Positions 20,361 through 29,005 of a DNA stretch of 64,000 bases are shown one piece after another. Origin of the DNA: Deltaproteobacteria bacterium (GTDB taxonomy: Bacteria; Desulfobacterota; Desulfuromonadia; Desulfuromonadales; Geopsychrobacteraceae); the NCBI GenBank assembly GCA_024280485.1, contig JAJRQB010000117.1, forward strand, positions 50,998 to 114,997. The letters are read 5' to 3'. The position numbers and the translations under genes are program-made. How positions within the stretch are numbered: the stretch's first letter is position 1; every line of letters begins with the position of its first letter. The notes below the pieces were generated by a model. That model was not told where the DNA came from and did no database searches. It saw only the letters and a program-made list of their open reading frames with translations.

Positions 20361-20839
20361 CCAGGGCATTCATGACCCTGTTGCGCTCCCTGCATGGCTT
20401 CTTCCGTCAGATCGATATCAAGGCAGGACATGCCACCAGTTCGAACCGCTCACTGGACCCGCAAGAGGTTGAACGGCGGCGGAAGCTCCAGGAGGAATAC
20501 CGCACAGAAGTCTGCTCCCTGTTCGATGAATTTACCCGCCATGGCCTCCCTCGAAATGAGGCCGTTAAGCAAACTAACGCGGCCATGAAAAAGAGAAACA
20601 GCCCCTGGGCTACCCATGACCTTATTACGTCCGTTTTGAGATCTGAGGGGCGATTTAGGAAGAAGAAAACTCGTTCGGGGTGTGGGGGAGCTGTATTTTC
20701 TAACCACTTGTTATCGTTATACTTTAACCATTATGCGACGTTGTATATAGTCCTACCTTTAGTGGGGTCCTCCTTGGTGGACGGCGAAAGAAACTTTATT
20801 ACAAATTCGAAACAAACCTTATGCCTTCCCTTCTGGTGA
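20345..20839 (+). CDS. Paralog of the 141-aa element protein, C-terminus read through the Xer site
   Basis: From MTLLRSLHGFFRQ to the Arg/Lys-rich GRFRKKKTRSG this product aligns with the element 1 protein. After about residue 118 the frame continues across the third Xer site (20714-20741) and ends at 20839 beyond the element, so its last 40 or so residues are encoded by the junction and flank. The integrated form therefore has a different C-terminus from the circular form. The start overlaps the 44-codon ORF; see that entry for the frameshift possibility. Function is unknown. Confidence 0.55.
   Translation: MPEGMTRAFMTLLRSLHGFFRQIDIKAGHATSSNRSLDPQEVERRRKLQEEYRTEVCSLFDEFTRHGLPRNEAVKQTNAAMKKRNSPWATHDLITSVLRSEGRFRKKKTRSGCGGAVFSNHLLSLYFNHYATLYIVLPLVGSSLVDGERNFITNSKQTLCLPFW
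20714..20741 (-). other. Third, degenerate Xer site (right end of element 2)
   Basis: The XerC arm TTATGCGACGT is kept exactly, while the centre is TAACCA and the XerD-arm position is unrelated to dif. This marks the right boundary of the integrated array. Bases 20742-20878 hold no gene of their own, only the 3' tail of the preceding ORF. They begin with a stretch matching the left end of element 1, including TAGTGGGGTCCTCCT, which may be the footprint of a third element. Confidence 0.8.
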
Positions 20840-20878
20840 AACAAACTCTATGACAGCCTTATATCCCTTGACTATTGA

Positions 20879-22972
20879 TCATTCCTTACATCGAACCACA
20901 AGAATCGTCAGGTCATCCGGCAGTGGATTATCTTTGGGAACCAAAGCCACCAACCGGTCAACGATTTCCTTGGCGGTTGTACTTCCTTCAATTTTCGTAG
21001 CGAAAAATTCTGCACCCGGTGGCTCGTCCGGGAAGGCGTCGACTAGACCATCACTGTAGAGCACTAGTGCATCACCGCCGTTCAGGACCAGTCCACCCTC
21101 CTGATATTCATCCACAGAAGGAACGCCTAAAGGCAATCCCCTCGGACTCAGTTCATCAACTTGACCATTCGACCGCCGACAGAACACCCAACCATGACCG
21201 CAATCGACAAAGGTCAGACGCCGGGTTGCCACCTCCAACTGCGCATGGAAAAGGGTAACAAAACTGTCTGAGCGATCTAGATCCTGACGGATAGCCTGAT
21301 CGGCCAGTTTCAGGGCTAGCGCAGGGGGGTGTTCCTGTGACACTGCTCGCAGGGTTGCGCGAACCGTCGCCATCAACATTGAGGCGGGCATCCCCTTCCC
21401 CATGACATCACCCAGAGTGAAAGACACGGCCCCCGAGGCGAGTCTCTGCCAGTCATAGAAATCGCCACCAACATGGTAGGCGGGCTGACACCAGGCCGCG
21501 AATTCAAACCCCGGAACCTCCAGCTCTTTATGCGGTAAGAGTTTTGACTGAACTTCGGCTGCCAATTCTAGTTGAGCCTGGAGTTTCTCCGCCCGTTTGC
21601 GCTCGGTGATATCCTGCAGTGTAATGATCATCAAATTCTTGTCCAGCATCGGAATGCCGTTTATCAGCAGAGTTGCCTCATCGCCATTCCCTTTAACAAT
21701 CGGCACCTCCCAAATCATTTTTGACGCATCGCCCTGCTTGATATCGCCATAAATTTTGTCGAAATAATACTTACGTAGTTCAGGATCGGGATAGAGCAGC
21801 TCCCAAAAGTGCTCAAGGCTAAGCCAAAGTTCCTGTCTCGGCCAGCCGAGGATTTCCTCCACCTTGCGGTTGGCGTACAGATATTTGTGGTTGTCTGCGG
21901 CTTCTACGGAGAGGCCGATCGGCAGATTATCCATGATCGTCTCAATGAAGACATTCCGTTCGCGTAAGGAATCAAGCGCGTGCATCCGTTCACTGATATC
22001 GCTCATAATGATCAGGGCAATTCTCCGTTCACCTACATCTACAGCCTTCATCAGGAGATCAATATCAACAGAGTTGGTACCCTGCCGTTGAATAGCTAAC
22101 TGGAAGGATTGCGGCTGCCCGTCCAAAGCCATTGCCAGATGACTCTCGATCAGACTGCGCGTCTCAGGATCGGCTGAAAGTATTTCCGCAAACGGACGTC
22201 CGACGATTTCGGCCCGTTCCAGTTGACAGAGGTTACAGGCCTGCTCGTTGCAATCCTCAACCAGTTCTCCCTGCAGGAGAACCCCGTTGGGCGAACCATC
22301 GAAGATGTTGCGGTATCGGACTTCACTCTCATGCAAACGCCTCAACATTGGATTGCCGATCCGCAGAAAGAAAGCGGCTCCTAACACAACCAGAACCATG
22401 GTGGCAGCAGCAGCCAGCCAACTGGCCCGGATAAATGGTGCCCGAATCTCCTGCAGATCAATTTTAGCGACCAGGCCGAGGTTGAGAACAGCCACCGGCT
22501 CAAAGGCTAACAGCACCCTCTCCCCTCGGTAGTCGAGACCGATGAGAGTTCCTGATTCGCCAGCAAGTGCGCGCCGCATAGGCGCATCCGGAAGGGAAGA
22601 GATTGGGAGCGGCTCGGGATGTTCGGCAGGGAGGTTGCGGTGTTTCAAGAGAAAAACGATCTCGTCTCTCTCCTGTTTACCCAGGCTGAACTCCCCGCTC
22701 CTGCCAAACCCCCGCAAGCTGTCATGGGCATCGGCGATCTCATCAATGGTTCGAGCCATGAGTCGACCGGGGATATCTTCGTCAACATAGTTGCGGTTGA
22801 AATGAGCCATCGCCTCTATCATTCGAGCCTGGCTTTTAGCGATATCAAGCAGCTCTATTCGTTTCTCTTCAAAGGCCGTTTGGTACAGAGCGAACAGTGA
22901 GAGCCCTGATGCACAGAGAGCGACAGCTGTCATGATGAAAATCAACAATAAGAACCTACGTCTTTCACCCAT
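20879..22972 (-). CDS. Membrane PAS-SpoIIE (PP2C) protein phosphatase
   Basis: This 697-residue signalling protein has a membrane helix near residues 7-28, a sensor region of about 155 residues, a second helix (ASWLAAAATMVLVVLGAAFFL), two PAS domains (VRYRNIFDGSPNGVLLQ and FIETIMDNLPIGLSVEA) and a C-terminal SpoIIE/PP2C phosphatase. The phosphatase metal-site blocks are GGDFYDW, GDVMGKGMPASMLMA and PDDLTILVV. Such proteins usually dephosphorylate an anti-sigma-factor antagonist; no STAS or anti-sigma gene is adjacent. I prefer ATG 22972 (MGERRR) to the track start at 23068 because the first 32 residues do not look like this family. It is the first chromosomal gene to the right of the dif array. 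Confidence 0.9.
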   Translation of the reverse strand: MGERRRFLLLIFIMTAVALCASGLSLFALYQTAFEEKRIELLDIAKSQARMIEAMAHFNRNYVDEDIPGRLMARTIDEIADAHDSLRGFGRSGEFSLGKQERDEIVFLLKHRNLPAEHPEPLPISSLPDAPMRRALAGESGTLIGLDYRGERVLLAFEPVAVLNLGLVAKIDLQEIRAPFIRASWLAAAATMVLVVLGAAFFLRIGNPMLRRLHESEVRYRNIFDGSPNGVLLQGELVEDCNEQACNLCQLERAEIVGRPFAEILSADPETRSLIESHLAMALDGQPQSFQLAIQRQGTNSVDIDLLMKAVDVGERRIALIIMSDISERMHALDSLRERNVFIETIMDNLPIGLSVEAADNHKYLYANRKVEEILGWPRQELWLSLEHFWELLYPDPELRKYYFDKIYGDIKQGDASKMIWEVPIVKGNGDEATLLINGIPMLDKNLMIITLQDITERKRAEKLQAQLELAAEVQSKLLPHKELEVPGFEFAAWCQPAYHVGGDFYDWQRLASGAVSFTLGDVMGKGMPASMLMATVRATLRAVSQEHPPALALKLADQAIRQDLDRSDSFVTLFHAQLEVATRRLTFVDCGHGWVFCRRSNGQVDELSPRGLPLGVPSVDEYQEGGLVLNGGDALVLYSDGLVDAFPDEPPGAEFFATKIEGSTTAKEIVDRLVALVPKDNPLPDDLTILVVRCKE

Positions 22973-23126
22973 TGCTTTTGACTCGCTATCCCCCCTGCTG
23001 AAAACCACCTGCCCGCCAACTACCTGCAGTTCAACTCTATCAAAGATTTGACAAAACCATACTTGCACTCAGGTGTAGTGAAATCGTTTATGCCTATAGT
23101 ATTCCTATAAATTTATTCCTATAAAT

Positions 23127-23159
23127 TAAAAAGAGCCCTGCAATGTTTTGCAGAGCCCT
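23127..23159 (-). terminator. Terminator downstream of the TetR gene
   Basis: On the minus strand AGGGCTCTGCAA and TTGCAGGGCTCT form a 12-pair stem with two G-T pairs, followed by TTTTT. It lies about 180 bases after the TetR stop. Bases 23160-23335 contain no ORF or structure that I can support. Confidence 0.8.
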
Positions 23160-23335
23160 ATCGAACATCTCGACAAGCAGGTTTGTCTGTCGATCCACTT
23201 CAGACGATGGTAATCGCCAGCAATAGAGATTCATGTAAGGTGAACACCGCCCTTTACCACCCAGCTTAAGCAAGAAATGGGATTACCTACACGGGACTTC
23301 ATGTCCACCAGACTTACACAGCAGACAGTCAGAAA

Positions 23336-23926
23336 TCATCTAGGAGAAGAGACCCCGTCCCAGAATATCTCGAACAGGGTATCGATTTGCCCGGCCAGAC
23401 TATACTCCTGCTGGCGGTAGACCCACATACAGAAACTATGCATGATGATCCCGTACATGACGTCGACAAACATCGAGGTCCGCACCTCCGACTTCAGGCC
23501 ACCCTCTTCCTGCCCTTGCCTGAGGACATCGAGAAAGATATCGATCATCTTCTCCTGCGGAAAGGTCTTATCCTCGAGCCAGGTCTTCCGTGGCAGGGTC
23601 ATGAAGAGGATCTTCGCCTTGGCGGGATTCCTCTCCCAAAAATCGAGCTGTACCCAGAATACTTTTCTCAACTTTTCCTTTAAATCCGCAATCCCCTGCA
23701 GGTGATCGGTCATCCTTTCAGTCAGATCGGCAAGCCAGTCATCAATGAAATCGAACAGCAATCTCTCCTTACACTCGTACTGACCGTAAATAGTCGCGAA
23801 ACTGATACCAGCCTGCTTGGCAATAGCACGCATGCTGACCTTATGAAAATCGGAGGTCGAAAAATTTTCCAAAACAGCCTGTTCAAGGCGTAGATAAACA
23901 TCCGATTTCATATTAACTGAATTCAT
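23336..23926 (-). CDS. TetR/AcrR-family transcriptional regulator
   Basis: A 196-residue repressor with an N-terminal TetR helix-turn-helix (VSMRAIAKQAGISFATIYGQYECKERLLFDF) and a helical ligand domain containing KAKILFMTLPRKTWLEDKTF. The C-terminal domain resembles those of regulators responding to acyl-CoA or fatty-acid ligands. It stands next to the beta-oxidation cluster on the same strand and is its likely regulator. The start could be ATG 23926 or ATG 23911; neither has a strong ribosome site. A palindrome lies about 45 bases upstream. Confidence 0.9.
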   Translation of the reverse strand: MNSVNMKSDVYLRLEQAVLENFSTSDFHKVSMRAIAKQAGISFATIYGQYECKERLLFDFIDDWLADLTERMTDHLQGIADLKEKLRKVFWVQLDFWERNPAKAKILFMTLPRKTWLEDKTFPQEKMIDIFLDVLRQGQEEGGLKSEVRTSMFVDVMYGIIMHSFCMWVYRQQEYSLAGQIDTLFEIFWDGVSSPR

Positions 23927-23969
23927 TATTCACGTCGCTTCGCGGTAGAAATTCGACCCTGTTGAGGAA

Positions 23970-23991
23970 TCTAGATACCAGTCAGTCTAGA
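23970..23991. promoter_or_regulatory. Candidate TetR operator
   Basis: TCTAGA occurs twice around ATACCAGTCAG, forming an inverted repeat with a ten-base spacer 44 bases upstream of the TetR gene. Size and position suit an autoregulatory TetR operator. I did not find a second copy before the neighbouring fatty-acid genes, so the link to that cluster is weak. Confidence 0.4.
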
Positions 23992-24071
23992 GCGAATCCG
24001 GAACAGGGGCAATCATCTCTGAAAATAAATATCCCTCTCCCGCATCGACTAACCCGACGTCGTGATAATCA

Positions 24072-25523
24072 TTACAAACCCAATAGGCTTTCGACCTTTT
24101 CAATCTTTCGATCCAATTGAGCCTGGCGAGCAATCATAATCCGTTGCGCCATCGGTGGACCCGCCCCGTGCATCGACTCGACAAGATAGGCGACCGAACC
24201 GGCACCGACCACCAGATTCTCGATCAGACGCAAGACCTTCATTCGATCGATTGGGTCTACTCCCTCAACCGCTGTCAGATACTTGCGGATGTAGGGTCCG
24301 GTCACCGGATCATCAAGGTCCTTGGCCGCCGGCAGGGTACCAATCAGGCCCCCAGCCAGATCGGTTGCCAGACGGGCCAACTCATAGGGGAAGCGCGTAA
24401 CATTCAGCTTACAGACATTAGCCAGCAGCGAATCGATCTCGTAATTTCCGGCTGGGCGTTGGTACCCCTGAGACGAACAGGCGATGCCGCAGGCGAACAG
24501 GGTCTCGTTGAGATGGATCATCTCGACGATCTTGTCGCGCACGTGTGAGGCCTTATCGACACCGTTCATCTTGGCGATCAACGCCGTGGCACCGATGAGG
24601 ATATCGCCAACCCCAGACTTGCAGCCGCCGTAACTCTGGCGGTGATAGGAGGCAAACCGCTCCACCAACTGGCCGGAAAACTCGACCTCACCATCCATGA
24701 AAATACGCTCTGTCGGCACAAACACATCATCAAAAATGGTCATCACTTCCTGTCCGCCGAAGCAGGAGTTTCCCACGTCGATAGGCTGGTCCTCCACCTT
24801 GCGCGTATCACTCGCCTGACGACCGTAGATGTAATGAAGCCCCTCACTGTCGGTCGGCAAGGCAAAGCAGACAGCATATTCCTCCTCGCCTGGGCGCATA
24901 GTCAGGGTCGGCATGACGATCATTTCGTGAGAATTGAGCATGCCGGTCTGATGAAGTTTGGCGCCGCGAACCACAATGCCATCATCTCTCCGCTCAACGA
25001 CCCGCAGGTATTGATCGGGGTCGGCCTGTTCACCGGGCCGCTTGCCGCGGTCCCCCTTGGGATCGGTCATCGCTCCATCCACCACCAGATCTTCACTCTG
25101 CACCCTCTGCCAGAACTGACGAAAGCGCTCATGGTAAACAGTGCCATGCTTCTGGTCACACTCGTAGGTAACACTGAAAGCGGCGTTAGCGGCATCCATA
25201 CCGACGCAGCGCTGGAAACAGCAACCGGTCTGACTGCCGTAATGACGCTGCATCTTAACCTTGTCGATCAAGTCTTCGGTGCTCTGATGTAGATGGGTAA
25301 AGCGGTTGATCTCTTCACCGGTGAGGGACGACTTAACCCTAAACAGCTTACGAAGCTCTGGATCCTCGTCATGCGGACCATCAAACGTAATCGCGACCGC
25401 CTGCAACGAGGGCCTGATCATCGGATGCTGCGTATGATTGCCGACCTTTTTGCCCATCACCTGTGCTTCAAGCCCCAATGCTTCGATAGAGGCGATATAT
25501 TCCTTGCTGTTTTTAAGTGCCAT
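24072..25523 (-). CDS. 4-hydroxybutyryl-CoA dehydratase / vinylacetyl-CoA isomerase family
   Basis: The enzyme uses FAD and a [4Fe-4S] cluster to dehydrate 4-hydroxybutyryl-CoA to crotonyl-CoA by a radical route. The cluster ligands known from the clostridial enzyme are all visible: Cys102 and Cys106 in CCFQRC, and His294 and Cys301 in HRQSYGGC. This separates it from the related 4-hydroxyphenylacetate hydroxylases. I use ATG 25523 after AGGAG; the track start adds 12 residues. The 483-residue length is typical. It is the last gene of the minus-strand cluster with thiolase and FadB-like genes, which could take crotonyl-CoA on to acetyl-CoA. A longer 4-hydroxyacyl-CoA is an alternative substrate. 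Confidence 0.9.
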   Translation of the reverse strand: MALKNSKEYIASIEALGLEAQVMGKKVGNHTQHPMIRPSLQAVAITFDGPHDEDPELRKLFRVKSSLTGEEINRFTHLHQSTEDLIDKVKMQRHYGSQTGCCFQRCVGMDAANAAFSVTYECDQKHGTVYHERFRQFWQRVQSEDLVVDGAMTDPKGDRGKRPGEQADPDQYLRVVERRDDGIVVRGAKLHQTGMLNSHEMIVMPTLTMRPGEEEYAVCFALPTDSEGLHYIYGRQASDTRKVEDQPIDVGNSCFGGQEVMTIFDDVFVPTERIFMDGEVEFSGQLVERFASYHRQSYGGCKSGVGDILIGATALIAKMNGVDKASHVRDKIVEMIHLNETLFACGIACSSQGYQRPAGNYEIDSLLANVCKLNVTRFPYELARLATDLAGGLIGTLPAAKDLDDPVTGPYIRKYLTAVEGVDPIDRMKVLRLIENLVVGAGSVAYLVESMHGAGPPMAQRIMIARQAQLDRKIEKVESLLGL

Positions 25524-25599
25524 GCTCCCACTCCTGTAAATAATTGCTCCGCGGATCAACTCTTGCGGCAGCGAATTCCGAAAAAACCGTCTTTCGCGT

Positions 25600-26370
25600 T
25601 CAGCTTCGCTTTTGCCAACGAGTTTTCAGTCGGGTCAGCTCTGCGCCATTTTCCCGGTTAATCAACTGATGCAGGAGAACCGGCGCTTCGCCAGTCTCGA
25701 GCAGTTTGCTGCATGAGAGGATCTGCTCACCGTGATAGGCCGCCACCTTATAGACAATCTCAAATTCTGCCGGTCGATACTCTTTGCTGATCGCTTCCGG
25801 GACCGCTTCCAGAGCCCAACCGGCGTAGATAGTGTTGTTCACATGCTGGTTGATATCAAGATCAGCCAGACGCACCCTGAAGTCTATTTCAATGTCCGCT
25901 TCATCCATTTCCGGGAGAGACCTGGAAGCAGGGGCAAGCGCCTGCCGCTCTAAGCAAGGATATCCCGGCAGCGTCACATCCAACCTGGCCGGACGCATGC
26001 TTTTCAGGTTGAGCAGGACCCAGGAGCTGCTGGCCTGCAGAAGCAACTGATTGTTTTGATCACGGGCTTCAAAGTCCCGCAGGGCGAACAACCCGTCTCT
26101 GCCCGAGGGCCAGGTTTGCACTTGGATCGATTCACCGCTCGCGGGATAGCGGAGTATCCGGGTCCGCGACCGCTGCAGGACCCAGGTCAGATTATTGCGT
26201 AGCAGTCCGGCTACCGAAAATCCGAGCATGGCCGCGTGCTCACTCGCCATATCCTGCAGGTAATTGAGGATCGCTACCGGCTGCAACTGGCCCTGGAAAT
26301 CGACCTCATATGAACGGACCCGGTAGTTTCGCTCATGCAGCCTGATGTCTTGAACTTGCGTTTCAGACAA
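25600..26370 (-). CDS. Acyl-ACP/acyl-CoA thioesterase (FatA/FatB family)
   Basis: This 256-residue soluble protein has two hotdog domains. The first opens with YRVRSYEVDFQGQLQPVAILNYLQD and the second carries the conserved block LADLDINQHVNNTIYAGWALE, which provides the Asn/His region of acyl-ACP thioesterases. It should release a free fatty acid from ACP or CoA. Its start overlaps the SDR stop by eight bases, so the two are cotranslated. In a degradative cluster it may act as a safety valve for acyl-CoA, which is inference. Confidence 0.88.
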   Translation of the reverse strand: MSETQVQDIRLHERNYRVRSYEVDFQGQLQPVAILNYLQDMASEHAAMLGFSVAGLLRNNLTWVLQRSRTRILRYPASGESIQVQTWPSGRDGLFALRDFEARDQNNQLLLQASSSWVLLNLKSMRPARLDVTLPGYPCLERQALAPASRSLPEMDEADIEIDFRVRLADLDINQHVNNTIYAGWALEAVPEAISKEYRPAEFEIVYKVAAYHGEQILSCSKLLETGEAPVLLHQLINRENGAELTRLKTRWQKRS

Positions 26371-27121
26371 TAGTCATTCCGCCATCTACTGCGATAACCT
26401 GGCCGGTTATGTACGCCGAAGCATCTGAGGCCAATAGTACGGCAACCCCCTTCAGATCCTCTTCGCCGCCGGCCCGCCCCAGCGGACAACCGACCCGTTC
26501 GATGGTCCCTTTGGTCATCCTGGTCGGGAAGAAACCCGGCGCAATCGCATTGACAGTAATCTGATACTGCGCCCATTCCGCAGCCAGAGCCCGGGTCATA
26601 TTTACCATCCCGCCCTTGCTGGTGTTATAGGCCAGAGTAGACATCACCTGAGGATCGTTACCCAGCAAGCCGGCGACCGAAGCGATGTTGATGATTCGTC
26701 CCCGTCGGCATGGGATCATGGAAAGTTTCCCGACCGCCTGGGTGACCAGAAAGGCTCCGGTCAGGTTCAGATTGATGACCTTCTGCCAGGCATCCAAAGG
26801 GTGTTCCTCGGCGGGCGCTCCCCATGTGGTTCCGGCATTGTTGACCAGGATGTCGATCTGACCCCAGGTTTTCAGCACCTGCTCAACCATCGGTGTGACT
26901 GCGGCCGTATCGGAAAGGTCACAGACTAGGGGGAGGACCTCTATCCCCTGCTGAAGAAGAAGTCCTGCAGCTTTCTCCAACTCGTCAGCCTTGCGCGCGG
27001 TGATGACCAGCCTGGCCCCCATCTCCCCCAATCCTGCGGCGATCTGCAAGCCAAGACCACGGGAGCCTCCGGTGATCAGGGCAACCTGTCCCCTAAGGTC
27101 CAGTAAACTTTTAACACTCAT
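26363..27121 (-). CDS. SDR-family oxidoreductase (3-oxoacyl-reductase-like)
   Basis: A 252-residue short-chain dehydrogenase with the Rossmann motif TGGSRGLGLQ, NNAG, catalytic Ser in NIASVAGLL, and YNTSK supplying Tyr and Lys. The C-terminal IAPGFFPTRMT and VDGGM blocks fit classical FabG-like reductases. ATG 27121 follows AAGGAG at good spacing; the track start at 27265 would overlap the upstream acyl-CoA dehydrogenase gene by over 100 bases. It lies between acyl-CoA dehydrogenase and thioesterase and may reduce or oxidise a hydroxyacyl intermediate. Confidence 0.9.
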   Translation of the reverse strand: MSVKSLLDLRGQVALITGGSRGLGLQIAAGLGEMGARLVITARKADELEKAAGLLLQQGIEVLPLVCDLSDTAAVTPMVEQVLKTWGQIDILVNNAGTTWGAPAEEHPLDAWQKVINLNLTGAFLVTQAVGKLSMIPCRRGRIINIASVAGLLGNDPQVMSTLAYNTSKGGMVNMTRALAAEWAQYQITVNAIAPGFFPTRMTKGTIERVGCPLGRAGGEEDLKGVAVLLASDASAYITGQVIAVDGGMTIV

Positions 27122-27159
27122 ATGCCAGTCTCCTTCGAAATCGCTCCTGCAAATTTCCC

Positions 27160-28962
27160 TTAAAACCACTCGTCCTGCATGTCCAGGCAGGTAGGATCCA
27201 TCTCCCTGAGAATCCGGCTCTGGGCCTCGATCTTGGGCAGTTCCCATCTGAAGAAATAGCGGCAAGCCTGTAGCTTGCCACGATAGAAATCTCTATCCGC
27301 CTCAGAAGCCGTCTCCAGTTGTCCGTTTGCGACCAACCCCTGGCGCAGCCACATCCAGGCGATGATCACGTGTCCCAGCATCCCCAGATACACAGATGCG
27401 TTGGCAAGATAGGCTTCAACGCCTGCCTGCTCTTGTGCTTCCTGAAGTGCTGCGGTGGTTTCCTCAACCAGCAGCAGAGCCTGATGTAACTCTCGGGACC
27501 AAGCATTAAGTGAGGGTTCATCGCTTGCCTGTCCAACTGTTTCGGCGATTTCTTTGAGTAACAGTTTAAAAGCCGCACCATTGGACATTGAGACCTTGCG
27601 CCCCAGCAGATCGATCCCCTGAATGGCATTGGTCCCTTCGTGAATGGGATTGAGGCGATTGTCGCGGTAATACTGTTCCACCGGGTATTCGCGAGTGTAA
27701 CCGTAGCCGCCCAGTATCTGAATGGCCTGGTTGTTTGCCTCGAGACAGTATTCCGAAGGCCAGGCCTTCACGATGGGCGTGAGGATATCGAGGAGCAGAC
27801 CGCTCTCGCGGCGAACCTGCTCATCGGGCGAACTCTTCTGCTGATCGACCAGCCAGGCCGCATAGAGTCCCAGGGCATAGGCCCCTTCCACGTAGGCCTT
27901 TTGTTGCAGCAGCATGCGCCGGACATCGGCATGCTCCACCAGCATGACCTGTTTGGCCTGCGGATCCTTATTGCCCGGCAGCCGGCCCTGGGGACGGTTG
28001 CGGGCGTAGTCGAGAGAATATAGATAACCGGCATAGCCGAGCATAGCCGCGCCCATCCCTACACCGATCCGGGCCTCATTCATCATGTGAAACATGTAGT
28101 TCAAGCCCTTGTGCGGCTCGCCGATCAGGTAGCCAACGCAGTTACCATTCTCCCCAAAATTCAGGGCGGTAGAGGTAGTGCCGCGGTAGCCCATCTTGTG
28201 CAGCAGTCCGGAAAGAGCCACGTCATTATGTTCGCCGAGGCTGCCATCGGAATTGACGTGGTAGCGCGGCACCAGGAACAGGGAGATCCCCTTGACTCCG
28301 GCCGGCGCCCCCTTGATACGCGCCAGCACGAGATGGACGATATTCTCAGATAATTCATGTTCGCCGCCGGAAATAAACATCTTGTTCCCACGGATCAGAT
28401 AATGTCCCTCCGAGATAGACTCGGCTGTGGTTGTAATATCTGACAGTGAGGACCCAGCCTGCGGCTCGGTCAAGGCCATGGTGCCGAAACAGCGCCCGTC
28501 GAGCATCTGCGGCAGGTAGCGACTCTTCTGTTCTTCCGAACCGAAGGCCTCAATCACATTGGCCGCCGCGATTGTCAGAAACGGGTAGGCAACTGTAGCG
28601 ATATTGGCGGCCTGAAAGATGGCAAAGCAGGCCTGGTTGACCACCCAGGGCAGCTGGATCCCCCCCAATTCTTCGGAATGGTGGCCAGCAAAGAAACCAG
28701 CCTCGGCAAAGATCTGGATCGCTTCTTTCACCTCGGGAATAATCTTCACCTGCCCATCGACCATCACCGGTTCATTCTTGTCCGATTCCGTGTTGTGGGA
28801 ATGGAAATGTTCCGTCGCGATCTGCGCGGCCACCTCGATGATCGCATCAAAGGTCTCCGTGGAATGCTCCTGGTAATAGTCATGCTTGGTTAAATGTTCT
28901 ACTTCGAGCAACTCATTGAGCACAAAGTTCATATTGCGTCGATCAAAGAATGGGATAGCCAT
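27160..28962 (-). CDS. Acyl-CoA dehydrogenase, long (600 aa) type
   Basis: The flavoenzyme oxidises acyl-CoA to trans-2-enoyl-CoA and passes electrons to ETF. Family blocks include ALTEPQAGSSLSDI, GNKMFISGGEH and ILGGYGYTREYPVEQYYRD, with the catalytic Glu in the segment NPIHEGTNAIQGIDLLGRK. At 600 residues it belongs to the group with a C-terminal helical extension, as in FadE5- or DmdC-like enzymes, rather than the 380-residue type. No etf genes are in the window. The start ATG 28962 has only a weak ribosome site; an internal ATG ten codons later is possible. Confidence 0.93.
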   Translation of the reverse strand: MAIPFFDRRNMNFVLNELLEVEHLTKHDYYQEHSTETFDAIIEVAAQIATEHFHSHNTESDKNEPVMVDGQVKIIPEVKEAIQIFAEAGFFAGHHSEELGGIQLPWVVNQACFAIFQAANIATVAYPFLTIAAANVIEAFGSEEQKSRYLPQMLDGRCFGTMALTEPQAGSSLSDITTTAESISEGHYLIRGNKMFISGGEHELSENIVHLVLARIKGAPAGVKGISLFLVPRYHVNSDGSLGEHNDVALSGLLHKMGYRGTTSTALNFGENGNCVGYLIGEPHKGLNYMFHMMNEARIGVGMGAAMLGYAGYLYSLDYARNRPQGRLPGNKDPQAKQVMLVEHADVRRMLLQQKAYVEGAYALGLYAAWLVDQQKSSPDEQVRRESGLLLDILTPIVKAWPSEYCLEANNQAIQILGGYGYTREYPVEQYYRDNRLNPIHEGTNAIQGIDLLGRKVSMSNGAAFKLLLKEIAETVGQASDEPSLNAWSRELHQALLLVEETTAALQEAQEQAGVEAYLANASVYLGMLGHVIIAWMWLRQGLVANGQLETASEADRDFYRGKLQACRYFFRWELPKIEAQSRILREMDPTCLDMQDEWF

Positions 28963-29005
28963 ATCTCAATTCTCACTTTTGAATGTTAGGGTTCCGTACC
29001 TGGCA

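Larger units (their letters stand above)
18833..20730 (+). mobile_element. Xer-integrated element 2 (no initiator gene found)
   Basis: The stretch between the second and third Xer sites is about 1.9 kb. It encodes a 200-residue AT-rich protein, an RHH protein, and a 44/164-codon pair related to the 141-residue ORF of element 1. No HUH gene is present, so it is either a satellite mobilised by element 1 or a decayed relative. It has its own terminator hairpin and a block of repeats and palindromes ahead of the RHH gene. Bases 18844-19100 hold only small hairpins (GATCGC/GCGATC, CAGCC/GGCTG) and no gene that I can support. Confidence 0.72.
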
